Positions 11,491 to 23,840 of a stretch of DNA of 64,000 nucleotides are shown here, in pieces. The notes below the pieces were generated by a model that searched no databases, was not told the DNA's origin, and saw only the letters and a program-made list of their open reading frames with translations. The stretch covers positions 46,595,981 through 46,659,980 of the forward strand of contig NC_053494.1 of NCBI RefSeq assembly GCF_905171775.1, in the 5' to 3' direction. Position 1 is the first letter of the stretch. Each line of letters starts with the position of its first letter. The position numbers and the translations under genes were made by a program. This DNA comes from Rana temporaria (Eukaryota; Chordata; Amphibia; Anura; Ranidae).

Positions 11491-11633
11491 ATTAAGCACC
11501 ATTACATGTGAGTGTTGAATTGTTGTTTTGTGGCATAGCAATAAAAAAAAAAAAAAAGCATAAGCACTATATTTAGTTTCTTTGCCTGCATGGTGCTGAG
11601 TGGAGCATACGAAGGAGACCAGTATATGGAAGT

Positions 11634-12626
11634 TTAACCACTTAAGCCCCGGACCATATTGCTGCCTAAAGACCCAAGGGTTTTTTACAGTTCGGGACTT
11701 TAACAGACAATTGCGCGGTCGTGCAACGTAGCTCCCAAACAAAATTGGCGTCCTTTTTTCCCCACAAATACAGCTTTCTTTTGGTGGTATTTGATCACCT
11801 CTGCGGTTTTTATTTTTTGCGCTATAAACAAAAATAGAGCGACAATTTTGAAAAAAATGCAATATTTTTTACTTTTTGCTGTAATAAATATCCCCCAAAA
11901 ACATATATAAATTTTTTTTTTCCTCAGTTTAGGCCGATACGTATTCTTCTACCTATTTTTGGTAAAAAAAATCTCAATAATCGTTTATCGGTTGGTTTGC
12001 GCAAAATTTATAGCGTTTACAAAATAGGGGATAGTTTTTTTGCATTTTTATTTTTTTTATTTTTTTTACTACTAATGGCGGCGATCAGCGATTTTTTTCG
12101 TGACTGCGACATTATGGCGGACACTTCGGACAATTTTGACACATTTTTGGGACAATTGTCATTTTCACAGCAAAAAATGCATTTAAATTGCATTGTTTAT
12201 TGTGAAAATGACAGTTGCAGTTTGGGAGTTAACCACAGGGGGCGCTGTAGGAGTTAGGGTTTACTTTGTGTGTGTTTACTAGTGTAGGGGGGTGTGGCTG
12301 TAGGAATGACGTCATCGATCGTGTCTTCCCTATAAAGGGAATGACGCGATCGATGCGCCGACACAGTGAAGCACGGGGAAGCCGTGTATACATACGGTTC
12401 TCCCCGTTCTTTAGCTCAGGCGATCGCGACGGAGCGGCTATAAACAAATAGCCGCGCCGTCGTCCCGGATTGCTCCCCGAGCGGACCCGACCTCCGCATG
12501 TACCGGGGCGGGGTCCCGATCGGACCCCCCACCCACGTCTAGCAGAGGACGTACAGGTACGTGATTGTGCCTGTCCGTGCCATTCTGCCGACGTAAATGT
12601 ACATGAGGAGGTCGGGAAGTGGTTAA
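11634..12626. mobile_element. TTAA element, TTAACCACTT...AAGTGGTTAA (copy 1)
   Basis: TTAA is at 11634-11637 and 12623-12626 with CCACTT and AAGTGG next to them. The interior has the recurring block ggtggtatttgatcacctct, gcgctataaacaaaaataga and cagtttaggccgatacgta, shared with 20723, 41245 and 59138. No transposase is present. About 993 bp long. Confidence 0.75.
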
Positions 12627-13600
12627 GAGGATACATCCAAGCATTGCACACTTTCCATAATAAGGCACATAAAGCATGTGAGGTCAAGCAGCTGAGCTGA
12701 GAGCACACCTGGCACAACTCTTCACTCTTTAACCCATTCATCAACAGTAGACAGCCACCCACATCTTGTGGCTATGAAGGTGGCATAAAGGGTAGAATTT
12801 TTACAAGAAGCAGTAGCCTGCTGAACATAGGATACACACCATTACATTTAACTAATGTGTTTGGTGCTGTAACTTCAGCTTTAAGTTTTTTTTTTAAAGT
12901 GCTCCAGCAATCAAATCAACATAAATCTGAGATACGACTGAACAGATGCATTTGGAAATGTTCAGTAACTTATTAAACACTGTTCTCTTTCTTCCACATA
13001 ATCCCAGGTCAGCAAATGGAGGCAGATAGGGATTCAAAGAAACAGCTGCGTTAAGTATTATTATACATTTGAGCACTGGACAACTTTATCGATCGTCCCA
13101 GTGACTGAAATGAGAACAAATGCTTACAACACATCAAAGGGATTAGACGGGCCTCTTTTTCCCTAAGTATACGTAAATGAAGGGTAAAAGCTAAAAAGGG
13201 TGATTTAAGAAGGCGTTTCAATTATAATTACAGAATAAAATGTTCCACTATATGTGGTATCATTTAGGTATAGTAATGCTGGTTGCACTGCAAATCAGGA
13301 TATTAATGAATCGGTGTAGCATGATGATTGCCACAACCTCTGATTAGACTGAGTGCAACATATAAAAAAACTAAAAATATTGCATTTCTGTATTCATGAA
13401 TACATCCTTAAACATATTTATTTATGCAAGCAGTGTAAGTACCTGAATTTGGAAGAAAGTTATGCGATTTTACCGCAATTTTTGCCACAATTTTGTACAG
13501 ATCAAAAGGTCACCAATGTAAAAACCAAAAAAAAAACACCTATAATCTGCCTTAAAAAAAAGCTCATGTTTTTTTTTGAGCTTTGGGCATTTTGCTTCAG
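12627..13600. other. Unique non-coding interval
   Basis: No recognised repeat, exon or RNA gene. Several small ORFs lack any family signature. Confidence 0.4.
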
Positions 13601-13725
13601 GGGACAGAACGCTCAGATGTGATAAGGGGCCATTTAAATTAATGGAATTTTGCTTGTTGGGACTTTTGAGATGAGCGTTTTCCGAGCTGAAAACGCTCAG
13701 GTGTGAATGGGCCCTTAAAATAGGT
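13601..13725. mobile_element. Short MITE of the cctgagcgtttt / aggtgtgaatgggcc family
   Basis: It contains aaaacgctcaggtgtgaatg at its right end and a diverged inverse near 13605. It is related to 14178-14505. Confidence 0.45.
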
Positions 13726-13839
13726 TCAAAAGGTTTCTTTGTTCAGTGCTGGGTATAAAGAAATGTGTGACTTAATCCATGTGACAGCAGTGGACTAGTC
13801 ACACAATTTCACCCAGTAGTCCATAGCCCCATGTAAACT

Positions 13840-14177
13840 TTAAAGCGAAGTTTCACCCAAAAGTGGAACTTCCGCTCGTTGTACTCCTTCCCCCCTCCGG
13901 TGCCACATTTGGCACCTTTTAGGGGGACAGAATACATGTCTTTCACAGGTATCCTGTCCCCTCTTCCGGGAGCCTCAGCCACGGATATTTGTGTCACTGC
14001 CTCCTTTCCCAGCCATCGGGCCAGTAGGAGAAAGGAGCGATGCCTCGCGAATGCACAGTAGGGTTCCCAGCGTGAAACCGTAAGGCTACACTGCCTGGTT
14101 CCCTTACTCGCAATGGAGGCGGCATGCACCCGACAACTGATGGAAACATCAGCTGTGGTGTCGACTCCAGGACAATT
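13840..14177. mobile_element. Repeat beginning TTAAAGCGAAGTTTCACCC
   Basis: It starts ttaaagcgaagtttcaccca followed by an inverted ggaacttccgct-type block. Similar starts are at 10702 and 25650. The right limit was set by the next MITE and is uncertain. CpG-rich and non-coding. Confidence 0.45.
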
Positions 14178-14505
14178 AAGACCCCTTTTACACCTGAGCG
14201 TTTTGTAGCTTGAAGCCTGAAGCTACAAAACGCTGGAGGGGAAAAAATCAATTATTCTCTATGGCGATGGTTCACATCTCCACTCCAAAACACCTAAAAA
14301 CCAGAAGCTCTAAAACGCCTGAAGCTCAAACAAGTTCTGGGACTATTTTTTAGGCATATTTGGGCGTTTTTCTGCTTTTTACATTGGTGACCTTTTGACC
14401 TGTACAAAATCACGGCAAAAATGTGTTAAAAATCGAGGCAAAAGCACGGTAAAATTGCGTGACTTTCTGCCTGAAAACACTATGATCAGGTGTGAATGGG
14501 GCCTT
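14178..14505. mobile_element. MITE with acacctgagcgttttg ends
   Basis: The left end accccttttacacctgagcg is inverse to the right end aggtgtgaatggggcc. The bases outside are TTA on the left (within aattaag) and TTG on the right, which is close to a 3-bp TWA duplication. Probably Harbinger-like and non-autonomous. Confidence 0.5.
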
Positions 14506-15284
14506 GGTGTTCGATTAATAAAAGTCAGCAGCTGCAGTATGTGGAGTTGGCGAAGACAGAGCACCCTGGGCATTAATGGCTTTTGAACCAGAAAATGCTC
14601 TCAATCCTGTGATGCCCAACATCTGCCAAGTCCTAGAAGTGAGCCAGGACAATAGGTTGTAAACAGAGGAAGTATTTCCGACAGGCTTCATGGGTGACAG
14701 CAATTGGCCTATAGGCATTTGCACGAAACAATATTTTTGAAAACCCCACAGTGTATTTTAATCTACTGGGGCTCCTTGCTGGTATGGGCCAGTTTATGTA
14801 AAAGGTGAACTTGGCCTTTAAACTGAGAATGAAAAACTTAAAGGAGATTATATTTGCAGCCCATGTTATAAAAGTTTTCATGTTTTCTACCTGCAGTAAG
14901 ATAGGAGAAGCCAGTGAGATTTTTAGATATGTTGACCAGAAACAGTTTCCTGTATTTTCTTTCCATACATCAGGTTACGTTTTTCAACATAAACACTGAC
15001 TTCTTCACTGGCTTATACTGTAATACCCGTATTTTAATATTAAATTAATATTAGCTGAACAAGTTGCTTGCATTTTACTGTGGTCGGCATGAAACGTAAA
15101 CCTGCCAAAATATTACACTGTTGCTATGTAACTGAGATTCCTAAAATGGCAGCTGAAGCCATGACACCTGAAAAAAATGGTACATCACCCCCTGACATAC
15201 TCCAGGGAATTGAAGTCGCTTTATTATAGAAATCTGGCAATCAGAACAGTTGTATCATTCAATGGTAAAAGCTGCAAAGCATAA
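14506..15284. other. Unique non-coding interval
   Basis: No repeat, exon or RNA gene recognised. Confidence 0.4.
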
Positions 15285-15721
15285 GAATTCAAGTGATTGT
15301 AAGAGGTGGAAAAAATGTGTTTTAAAATAAACATGTCATGCTTTTCCTGCTCTGTGCAATGTTTTTACACAGAGCAGCCCCATCCCTCCTCTATTCAGGT
15401 CCCCTGCCAGCATTTTTGGCTAATTTTCCTTGCTAATTGCCCCCAGAGCAAGGGCACTTAGGGCTCAATCCCCAACCATGCTGTGTCTATTGACACACAC
15501 AGAGCGGTTCAGCCCCACCCCCCACTCCCTTTTTACAGGCTGTGATAGACAGACCCTGAGCCATTGAGGAGAGAGAACAGCGATGCTGCTCTTAGGTACA
15601 GCACTGGATCAGGATTGGGCTCAGGTAAGTATGAGGACTTTGCTGCACACTGAAGTTTTTTTACCTTAATGCAGGGAATGCATTAAGTTTAAAAAAACTT
15701 CTGCCTTTGGAACCACTTTAA
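15285..15721. mobile_element. TTAA-type repeat with cacagagcagcccc block
   Basis: The right terminus is aaccactttaa with TTAA at 15718-15721. The left start is near agtgattgtaagag. Inner blocks aaataaacatgtcatgct, tttacacagagcagcccc and gggctcaggtaagtatgagg are shared with 244-705 and 51490-51960. No coding capacity. Confidence 0.6.
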
Positions 15722-16330
15722 TGTCATTCATCTAGCACCTACTATATGTTTAATATAACACTAACATTCTATATACAGTGTGTATGTATGTGTGTGTGTA
15801 ATATATATATATAGAACCCACCGTCACAATGTGTTTTGGAGGGGGCTGTGGGCTGACCTCCTGCCCACAGACCTTGGCCCAGAAGTGACTTGGGGACAAA
15901 ATGGCATTGAGATAATGTAATGCTACATCCCTTCACCCCCCCCCCCTTGTTGCTGTGTTTAATTGTGTTGGGTCATGGCACGTAGACAAAGGTCTGGAGA
16001 CACATCTCAGAAGGGGATGTATAAGGAGGGGCTGCCTGCTTATCATAATCCCTTTATGTGTTTCAACTGTAGTTGTTTAAATATACAAGGCTAAGGGAAG
16101 TGTCCCTAACTGTGTTCAAAGGTGTATGTTTTGTATTTAATTAACCGTTTATGCTCTGCATGTTTAACCCTCAACACTTGTGTGACTTGCCTCATGATTG
16201 GGGGGTTAAGGGCTGGTTATAGCGAGTCTCCTGGCTACGGGTGCGTTTGGAGGACAGGAGACACAGGTCTGGCAGGGGTGCCCAGCCGGGTATCCAAGAT
16301 CTCTCACATGGGCTATATATAAATAAAAAG
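15722..16330. other. Non-coding interval with TG/TA microsatellite
   Basis: A run of tgtgtatgtatgtgtgtgtg then tatatatatata lies at 15778-15812. The rest (to atataaataaaaagcc near 16326) is not recognised. It has some retroelement-like features, a poly-C tract near 15940 and an AATAAA near the right edge, but no paired termini. Confidence 0.35.
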
Positions 16331-18786
16331 CCCAACAATGAACTCCTAATATGTACATTTTGTAGGTCAGCAGTATCAGTTTGCTAATGCCATGAAAAGT
16401 ATACTTTTAATATGAGCGTTGGGGGGTAGCAGAGCTAAAAATTTAAAAGGGACACATTGCCTAATATGTCACCTTTTTGTTATCCTGGCTCTGCTTGTAG
16501 GCAAGGATAAGCTCAGCATTAGAAGTGTCCTGAACCTTGCAACACCACAATGTTTGCAGTTTGCGTACACATAATCAACTCTGATCTATTTTTTAATCTG
16601 ACAGATACGCAAGTAATACAACTCTACTGCTCTGCTTAGGGTAGACAGAGTAGAGACAAAGAGAATGTTAGCAGCTATCTAGATGGGAAACGCAGCATGC
16701 TCCAGGGCTCACTTGGATCTGAGCCTACCATTGCGCGACCCAGGCCAGTTTAAATTACCTCATTTATGAGGGGAAATAAGCAATTCAACAGTAAGAAATC
16801 CTAATTACACTAATCAGCTTTTTTGTTTCCTGGTAAAAAAAAGTGAATAAGCCAAATAGAGAGCTGACACTCCATCCATTTTTGCAGCTTAGCTTTATAA
16901 GGGATGTATCAAGTCTTGGGCACTGTGCTTTGCTAGTAGAGAAGACATTTCCAAATGGAGTTGCTGTAACGGCACTGATAGCACATAAGCTGAACAGAAC
17001 AGCTCCAAAGGTCCCACTCCTCCTGGAGATTCAGAGACAAGAGGTCCACTCATTGGGGAAAGCGGTCCAGTTTTACCTTCTGGAAACCACAGGTAGGTTT
17101 ATAACTCAACAAACCGCTTTTGTTTTCCTCTCTCTGTCAAATGTATGCAAAGATAATCCTTTGCCTTTCAAATTTGGCATCAGCCGGCACAAATTCAATT
17201 AAGTACAAAGTAGCTAATTGTGAATAGTGTTATAATAATCCTGTAGCGTTAAAATACTCTTCTAAAACATTCTGTAAAGTGGTTTGTAATATATAATTTA
17301 TAAAGAGGAAGGGAACAATACATTTTGTGTAGCTTACTTGTAATTAAATATAATTAATTTCTGTATATGGAGATTTGCACTTTTTTTTTCTTTGGGTATT
17401 TTCTGAAAGAGCAAATTAATATGTTTTACAATGCGAGTTATTTTTATTTCAGCAACAGCATACCTTGAAATATTGGTGCCACAAAATGTTGCACATGATG
17501 TCATATTTCTTTCTTAATTAGATTAATATTTTGTTGATTTTATTTTGTATGCAGACAAAACCACCTTATCTTATGATACAACTTGAACCTATGCCATGTG
17601 CTGTATGTTCAAAGTGAAATAATACACTGTTCTTTGTAAATATGAAACGTATGAATGGAGCTTGACTATAAATTCTGTTCTGTGAATGCTGATTATTATA
17701 TTGTTCCCAATCTTTACCTAGAGAACCTCATAGTACCCTAAAAGATGCAGTACCCTATAATTGATGTTTTATCCCTTGTGTAACGTTCTTTAAAACATAA
17801 CAGAATTAGGACTTATTGAGTAGAGGTAGAGGCAAGACAACAGCCTAGATTTCAAGACAAGACAACTTAGTTGACCCTACATGTTACAATCTGATTGTAT
17901 AATCTCTCTCCAGTCTCATTTCAATTTAGCAACAAGTCTATTAAATATGTATTCTTTCAAGCAGGCCCTTGTATTACGTTGTGCATGGTATATTTAAAAA
18001 TAGTTGTAAAGTCAGTTATACAGTGCATGGTCCAGATTTAAGTGTATGTTTACCCTAAAAAATCTGATTAATTTTAGTCTCCTGAGTATACAATTGAGGT
18101 ATTTTATCAATTCAAAAAATACCTGTTGATCTTGTCAAATTCAGAGCTGTCCTATGTCCTCTGTATATTTCCTGTGTTATCTCAAATAATCTATTTTTCT
18201 CTCCCAGTCCTTATGTTGGGACTGCAAGTCAATTAGTGCCTAGGCTTTTGAGATGACAGTGGGATGGATTTAGCAAATTAGCCCCCCCCCCCCCAAATAT
18301 AAATACAAAACTGGGCAAGGCTGTTGCCACTCGGTCCACAAATAGTAAACTAAAAGATTCGTTTTTCTATGGCATTTTCTGTACTTATATGAGCATTAAC
18401 AGAATAAATATTTAATATTGCAGATATACTGCATGTGTATTTTTTTAAATTTCACTTTGACATACATTTTAAAAGTATATATCGCCTTTTAAAACAAATG
18501 TAATAAATGGAACCACATTCATAAATAAATGTGCATATGTTAAATTTTTTGCAGCTGGAGCCATATTGTAGATTATTATACAGATTGTTTGTATTGCAAC
18601 GCAATTATTTTCTATCCTCTTTATTCATCTTTCCCTGGTGGCTTAGGATGATTCTACAGAATGTATTTGATGGCTTTAGTAGGTCTGCATCTACTGCCCA
18701 GTTGTGAGCTTGGGTTTAAAAGGCAAAAGCTTGGAAAGGTACTGGGATTATTTATATAATTCTCACTAATAAGCAGGTGCTTAGAG
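16331..18786. other. Longest repeat-poor interval
   Basis: About 2.4 kb without recognisable transposons apart from a poly-C run near 18283. It holds one exon-like ORF (16888-17092, listed separately). Otherwise nothing is recognised. Confidence 0.4.
16888..17092 (+). other. Exon-like ORF with plausible splice sites, unrecognised
   Basis: A frame open from 16843 to 17199 has a candidate acceptor (ccatccatttttgcag, ending 16887) and a strong candidate donor (cacag followed by gtaggt, after 17092). The enclosed 205 nt would encode residues beginning LSFIRDVSSLGHCALLVEK. I recognise no domain and it does not match ADAP1. The frame stays open past the donor, which weakens the exon case. It could be a non-coding RNA exon or chance. 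Confidence 0.2.
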
Positions 18787-19289
18787 CAAGGTTTCTCAAC
18801 CTTTTTTCAGTCAGGGCACCCTTTTAAAATTATAGACAATCTGGACAGTCTTGAGGCAACCCATTGTAAAATCTATTCTAATAGTTTTACATAATGCAGC
18901 AACATCAGTACACCCAACGTTGGAGGTGATTTATTCTTCCAAAGCAAATACACTGTTGCAAAAGGGTACTAGTATTCCAATGTTTCTCTTCTCCCTCAGT
19001 TTTTCTCCATCACTTAGCTAATGGAGCTCCAAGCTGATGGAGAGAGGCAAAGGAGGGTCAAACAAGGATGATATGCAGGCAACCGACATCCTCCTTATAA
19101 CTGATGTCAGTGTCAGGAGGTCGGCAGCTAGAAGGTTGCAATGGTGTACAATACAAACCGGTGCTTTTGTTTAAATAAAAGGCAGGTTTCATCGATCCAT
19201 CGGCTTGTATACAATTTTGGGGACATTTTTAGGTATTTTGCCAGGGTACCCCTGAAGAAACCTCAATGCAACCTGGTTGACAAAGGCTG
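18787..19289. mobile_element. hAT-like element, CAAGGTTTCTCAACC ends
   Basis: The left end CAAGGTTTCTCAACC pairs with the right end ggttgacaaaggctg. Flanks gcttagag (18779-18786) and acttggag (19290-19297) match at 6 of 8. The ends and 8-bp flank size fit hAT. Interior is non-coding. Confidence 0.65.
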
Positions 19290-20465
19290 ACTTGGAGCAT
19301 AGTCTCTCCTCTGTGTTGCTCCCCTTTTCTCTCAGAAGTGCCATCAACACATACAGGTTAACTGAGCTTTCTGAAGACTTGAGGATGTTTGATTAATAGC
19401 TGTATGACTGTTGCTTAAAGTGTAGGGCCAGCTTTCCCACATATTTATTATCCATTCACCTAGTAGCCACTGCAGTGATCAGGATTCACATTGTTAATTA
19501 GAATGATTGAAGGGTATATTTATGAATATTTGTAAAAAGTCAATTCCTGGCTTAAAAACCATCAGACCAGTCTTATGTAAGTCACAACTACATTCGGCTC
19601 AAAATCACAGTGGTGTGACAACAGCTCTGTGATAAGTAAAAATGTCTTCAAATAGTAAAATAAAACGTTAAACAAATACATTTATGGAAGAGAGCAAAGA
19701 TGAATATTGGACAACACCAAATAAGAAGGAGAGAATGCAAAGCCCATGGAAAGGGTGAGGTTGGACTGTTGATTTGAATGGTCCATAGATTACACGTCCA
19801 GGCAATATGCTTCCTCTTTTCTGTAGGTCTGATAGAAGTGATTGAGATCCTTTTTCTGGAGAAAGATACAATGCTTTCATTTATGAAAAATGTCTCTCTC
19901 CTCCCTTTCACTTTTCTCTTTGTCTCCATGCGTACCCCATTTCATTCATCCATAAGTCAAATCTCTGTATTGCCCATTCGCCAACAAAGAGACCGCAGTG
20001 GCCAAAGTTCAAATTATTCTGTATAGTACAGTATTAATAACTGCAGTGTATTACATTAATATTACATATGTGCTGAAAGTTTATCTCTATCCATCGGCTG
20101 CATCATTTAGTGTGGCGTCAGAGGGGAAGGTATTGGAATGAAAAAGCGTTTTAACAAAGACAACCCCGCCACTCCCTCCACTAACCCACAGAGTTGACAG
20201 GGGCTAGGCCACACTCCTGTGGCTAGTAAGACCTAAACATCCAGCATGGAAACAATTGTTGAGTCCCAATTTCTTATATTTCTAAAAGGACTCTTCCAAA
20301 AATAAAAAATAAACCAAGCCCCCTCTGTTATAAGAATAAACGTTCATTATTGGGGCATACACAATTCATGTAAACGAAAATCATAGCTAGGTATGTTATT
20401 CTGGGGAGAAATTGTGAACTGGAAGGCTTTATAACTTAAATAAAGCTAAAATTCATACTTCCCAC
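19290..20465. other. Unique non-coding interval
   Basis: No repeat or exon with family similarity found. ORFs near 19650-20030 overlap on both strands and have no recognisable domain. Confidence 0.4.
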
Positions 20466-20640
20466 GGTATGTGCAAACTCTTTTATCTGCCAACAGTTTT
20501 GTAATTCTTTTGTAATTTCCGCTATGAGTAAGCACTGAGTATCAGTGCGAAACGTCAGCTGTGTATCCCGTTTTCACCTTTGCTGTGGATTGTAGTGTAT
20601 TCTATTTTACCATTAAAGGACAATTCAGTAATCTTTTCCA
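20466..20640 (+). repeat. Interspersed repeat with tgcgaaacgtcagc module
   Basis: The block ctatgagtaagcactgagta then tcagtgcgaaacgtcagctg is followed by ttttaccattaaaggacaat. It resembles other loci where a gaggaag-like stretch precedes gaaacgcgtca (11283, 33060). Family unknown. Confidence 0.35.
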
Positions 20641-20722
20641 GGAGTGCGGCTGTCCAAATATTTTCTTTTTTGTTTTCTGTTATATGCACTGCCAGCACCC
20701 AGGGTCCCCATAAGGCGATTGA

Positions 20723-21999
20723 TTAACCACTTGACCACTGGGCACTTAAACCCCCTTAAAAACCAGACCAATTTTCAGCTTTCGGTGCTCTCACAATTCT
20801 CACAATACAACACTGTACCCAAATGAAATTTCCATCCTTTTTTTTCACACAAATAGAGTTTTCTTTTGGTGGTATTTAATCACCGTTGTTTTTTTTGTTT
20901 TTTTGCACTATAAGAGAAAAAAGACTGAAAATTCTGTAAAAAAAAAAAAAAAAATGTTTCTTTTTTTCTGTTATACAATTTAGCAAATTTAGTATTTTTT
21001 CTTCATTCTTTTGCATAATGTGAAAGATGAAGTTACGCAGAGTAAATAGATACCCAACATGTCACCCTTCAAAATTGCACACGCTCGTGGAATGGCGCCA
21101 AACTTCGCTACTTAATCTTCATAGGCGACGTTTTAAATATTTTTACTGGTTATATGTTTTTAGTTACAGAGGAGGTCTAGGGCCAAAATTATTGCTCTCG
21201 CTCTAACGTTTGCAGCGATACCTCACATGTGTGGCTTGAACACCGTTTTCTTATGTGGGCGGGACTTGCGTGTGCGTTCGCTTCTGCATGTGAGCACACG
21301 GGGACAGAGGCGCTTTAAAAAAATATATATATATTTTATTGTTCACTTTACTTTACTTTATTTTAGTTTGACACGTTTTTCCGCAAAAAATAAAACGTTT
21401 TGATCACTTTTATTCCTATTACAGGGAATGTAAACATTCCTTGTAATAGGAATATGGCATGACAGGTCCTCTTTACAGTGAGATATGGGGTCAATAAGAC
21501 CCCATATCTCACCTCTAGGCTGGGAAGCTGGAAAAAAAACAACAATCCTGGCTTCGATCGTAGCGTTGTCGGTAGAAGCAGGAGGGGGCAGAGTATTGCG
21601 GGGTATTGCAGAGTATTGCGGGGTATTGCAGATTATTGCAGGGATTGCACAGTATGGGTATGGGGCAGAGTATTTTAAGTATGGGGCATGGATGGCTGAG
21701 CAGGGATTGATGGATGACTGAATCTGTGACTGCATTTGTCACAGATCCAGCCCACAGCACTGCTGCTGCCTCCGCTCTCTCCCCTCTCCTCGCACACTGT
21801 ACGTGCGGTACAGAGAGGGGAGGGAGGAACCGGCATCATCACATGACGCCGGTTTGTTTACAAACAGAGCGATCACGTGGTAAAGCGCTGCCATCATTCC
21901 CGTGTGCGCCTCAGGGAGGATGTCCATGGACAACCTCCCAGAGTTAAGGAACCGCCTTGTTGACGTATTTTGTCTATAAGGCGGTGATTAAGTGGTTAA
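20723..21999. mobile_element. TTAA element, TTAACCACTT...AAGTGGTTAA (copy 2, 1.28 kb)
   Basis: TTAA is at 20723-20726 and 21996-21999 with CCACTT and AAGTGG inside. It includes a conserved ttttggtggtatttaatcac block, about 330 bp that recur inverted in the hAT at 9013-9759, and a private minisatellite at 21573-21690. No transposase is present. Confidence 0.75.
21573..21690 (+). repeat. Minisatellite ggggtattgca
   Basis: Alternating ggggtattgca and gagtattgc units of about 11 bases occur from 21588 to 21645, then degenerate (atggggcagagtatt). It lies inside the TTAA element and probably expanded after insertion. Confidence 0.65.
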
Positions 22000-23136
22000 C
22001 CAAGCATTTCCATCTGGAGCGGTAATTCCCTATTTTTTCCAATTTTGTAATTCTGTTCAATATAGCAAGATCCTCGACCTTCATGCAATCTACACTGAAG
22101 CCAAACAATGCAATTTGGTCCAGGACCTATGCCAGCATGTAACTGGGCAATTGAGGTGCAGCATAGTAGTAGTAGTAGTAGCATAACAATTGTGCCATTC
22201 CAATGCTCTCCTTTCTTGTAATCGTATTCACTGTGTTAGTCTGAAGTAACTGAAAAAGGATTGGAGCCCTGAATGACTTTTATTGTTGACCTTTCTTTAC
22301 CCGACTTTCTTTGACCTTTTTTTTTACCACTCAGGGTACTTGTGCTAGTTGTATTTGAAATACATTTTTATTAGATATATTACTGGATTAATGTTTTTTT
22401 ATCTACCGGCTTTAAGATAAAGTGGATGCTATAAGTGAAAAGCATTTTAAATCTAAAAAGCCGATCTTAAAAAAGAATTCAATTATTCTACACTGTCTTT
22501 GAGAGTGGCAATTAATTAACTATACATTCACTATTCTAGGCTGGTTATTCACACAAAAGATATACAGTTTGTTGGATGGGTATTTGTTTTATAAAACCTG
22601 AACTAAGACCCTTCTTTCCTCATCAATTATGGTGGTCTTAACTTCTAGAAAGATGAATAAAAAATAAGTTGTTTTTTTCTTCAAGTAGAACTTGAGTAGA
22701 ACTTTTTTTTTTCATAAGGGAGGGTAACCCTGTCAGTTTTGGAGATTTCCTTTCGCTTCCTGTCATAATAGCCAAAACAGGAAGTGAGAAAAAACCCTTG
22801 TTGTAACCAGCTATGCCCTCAGCAGATTTTCCCTTGATCACTGTGGAGATAACTCAAAATGTAGTATTTCCTTTCGCTATTCGTGATAACGATCGTAGGT
22901 ATAAATAGAGAGAGTGAATACCTCTAACGGGGAAACTGCCATCAATACAAAAATGTGTCCGGTGTTCTAATACCTCTCCAGTTTTTCCAAAACCAAAAGA
23001 AAAAGTTTTGCCTTTTGTTATATTTTAATGGTCCAGGTGCTCTTTACTGGTGACACCTCGAGTCCTTACAGGCCAGGTCTGAAGAAAAAATGAAGAGTGC
23101 TGGAACACTCAGTCTGGCCTTAAAACTGGCTCTAAG
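22000..23136. other. Unique non-coding interval with a (TAG)n run
   Basis: A tagtagtagtagtag run is at about 22164-22182. Near 22740-22790 an inverted pair cttcctgtcat/aacaggaagtg marks a small unclassified repeat. No gene. Confidence 0.4.
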
Positions 23137-23840
23137 GGCCAGATTCTCAAAGAGTTACGCCGGCGTATCAGCAAATACGCCAACGTAACTCCGAATCTAA
23201 GCCCGTCGTATGTCTAAATGTATTCTCAAACTGAGATACACTTAAACATGCCTAAGATACGTCGGCCTGCGCCGTCGTATCTTAGGGTGCAATATTTACG
23301 CTGGCCGCTAGGTGGTGCTTCCATTGCGGTCGGCGTAGAATATGCAAATGAGTCGTTACGCCGATTCACGAACGTACGCTTGCCCGTCGCAGTAAATGTA
23401 CGCTGTTTCCGTAAGAGATACGCGGCGTAAAGATAAACATGCCCCCGAGGTTGCATACTCAATGTTAAGTATGGCCGTCGTTCCTGCGTCAACATTTGGA
23501 AATTTTACGTCATTTGCGTAACTCGTCCGTGAATAGGGCTGGACGCCATTTACGTTCACGTCATTTAGGACGTCATTTAGCGCAATGCACGTCGGGAAAA
23601 TTTAGGGACAGCGCATGTGCGCAGGACGTTCCGCGCGGGAACGCGCCTAATTTAAATGATCCACGCCCCCTACCCGGATCATTTGAATTAGGCGGGCTTG
23701 CGCCGGGGGATTTACGCTACGCCTCCGCAACTTTATAGGCAAGTGCTTTGTGAATCAAGCACTTGCCCGTAAAACTTGTGGCGGCGTAGCGTAAATGCGA
23801 TACGTTACGCCGCCACCGCAGATCTACGTGAATCTGCCCC
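23137..23840. mobile_element. MITE, GGGCCAGATTC ends, gcggcgtaa-rich (copy 3)
   Basis: The left end gggccagattctc is inverse to the right gaatctgcccctg. The interior repeats ttacgccggcgta, aagtgctttgtgaat and cacttgcccgtaa blocks seen in copies at 7010 and 10200. CpG-rich, non-coding and the most complete of the three. Confidence 0.65.

Noticed and set aside
11479..12762. ORFs of 127 and 177 codons on the - strand
   Set aside because: They run through the TTAACCACTT transposon or its flanks and show no protein family signature.
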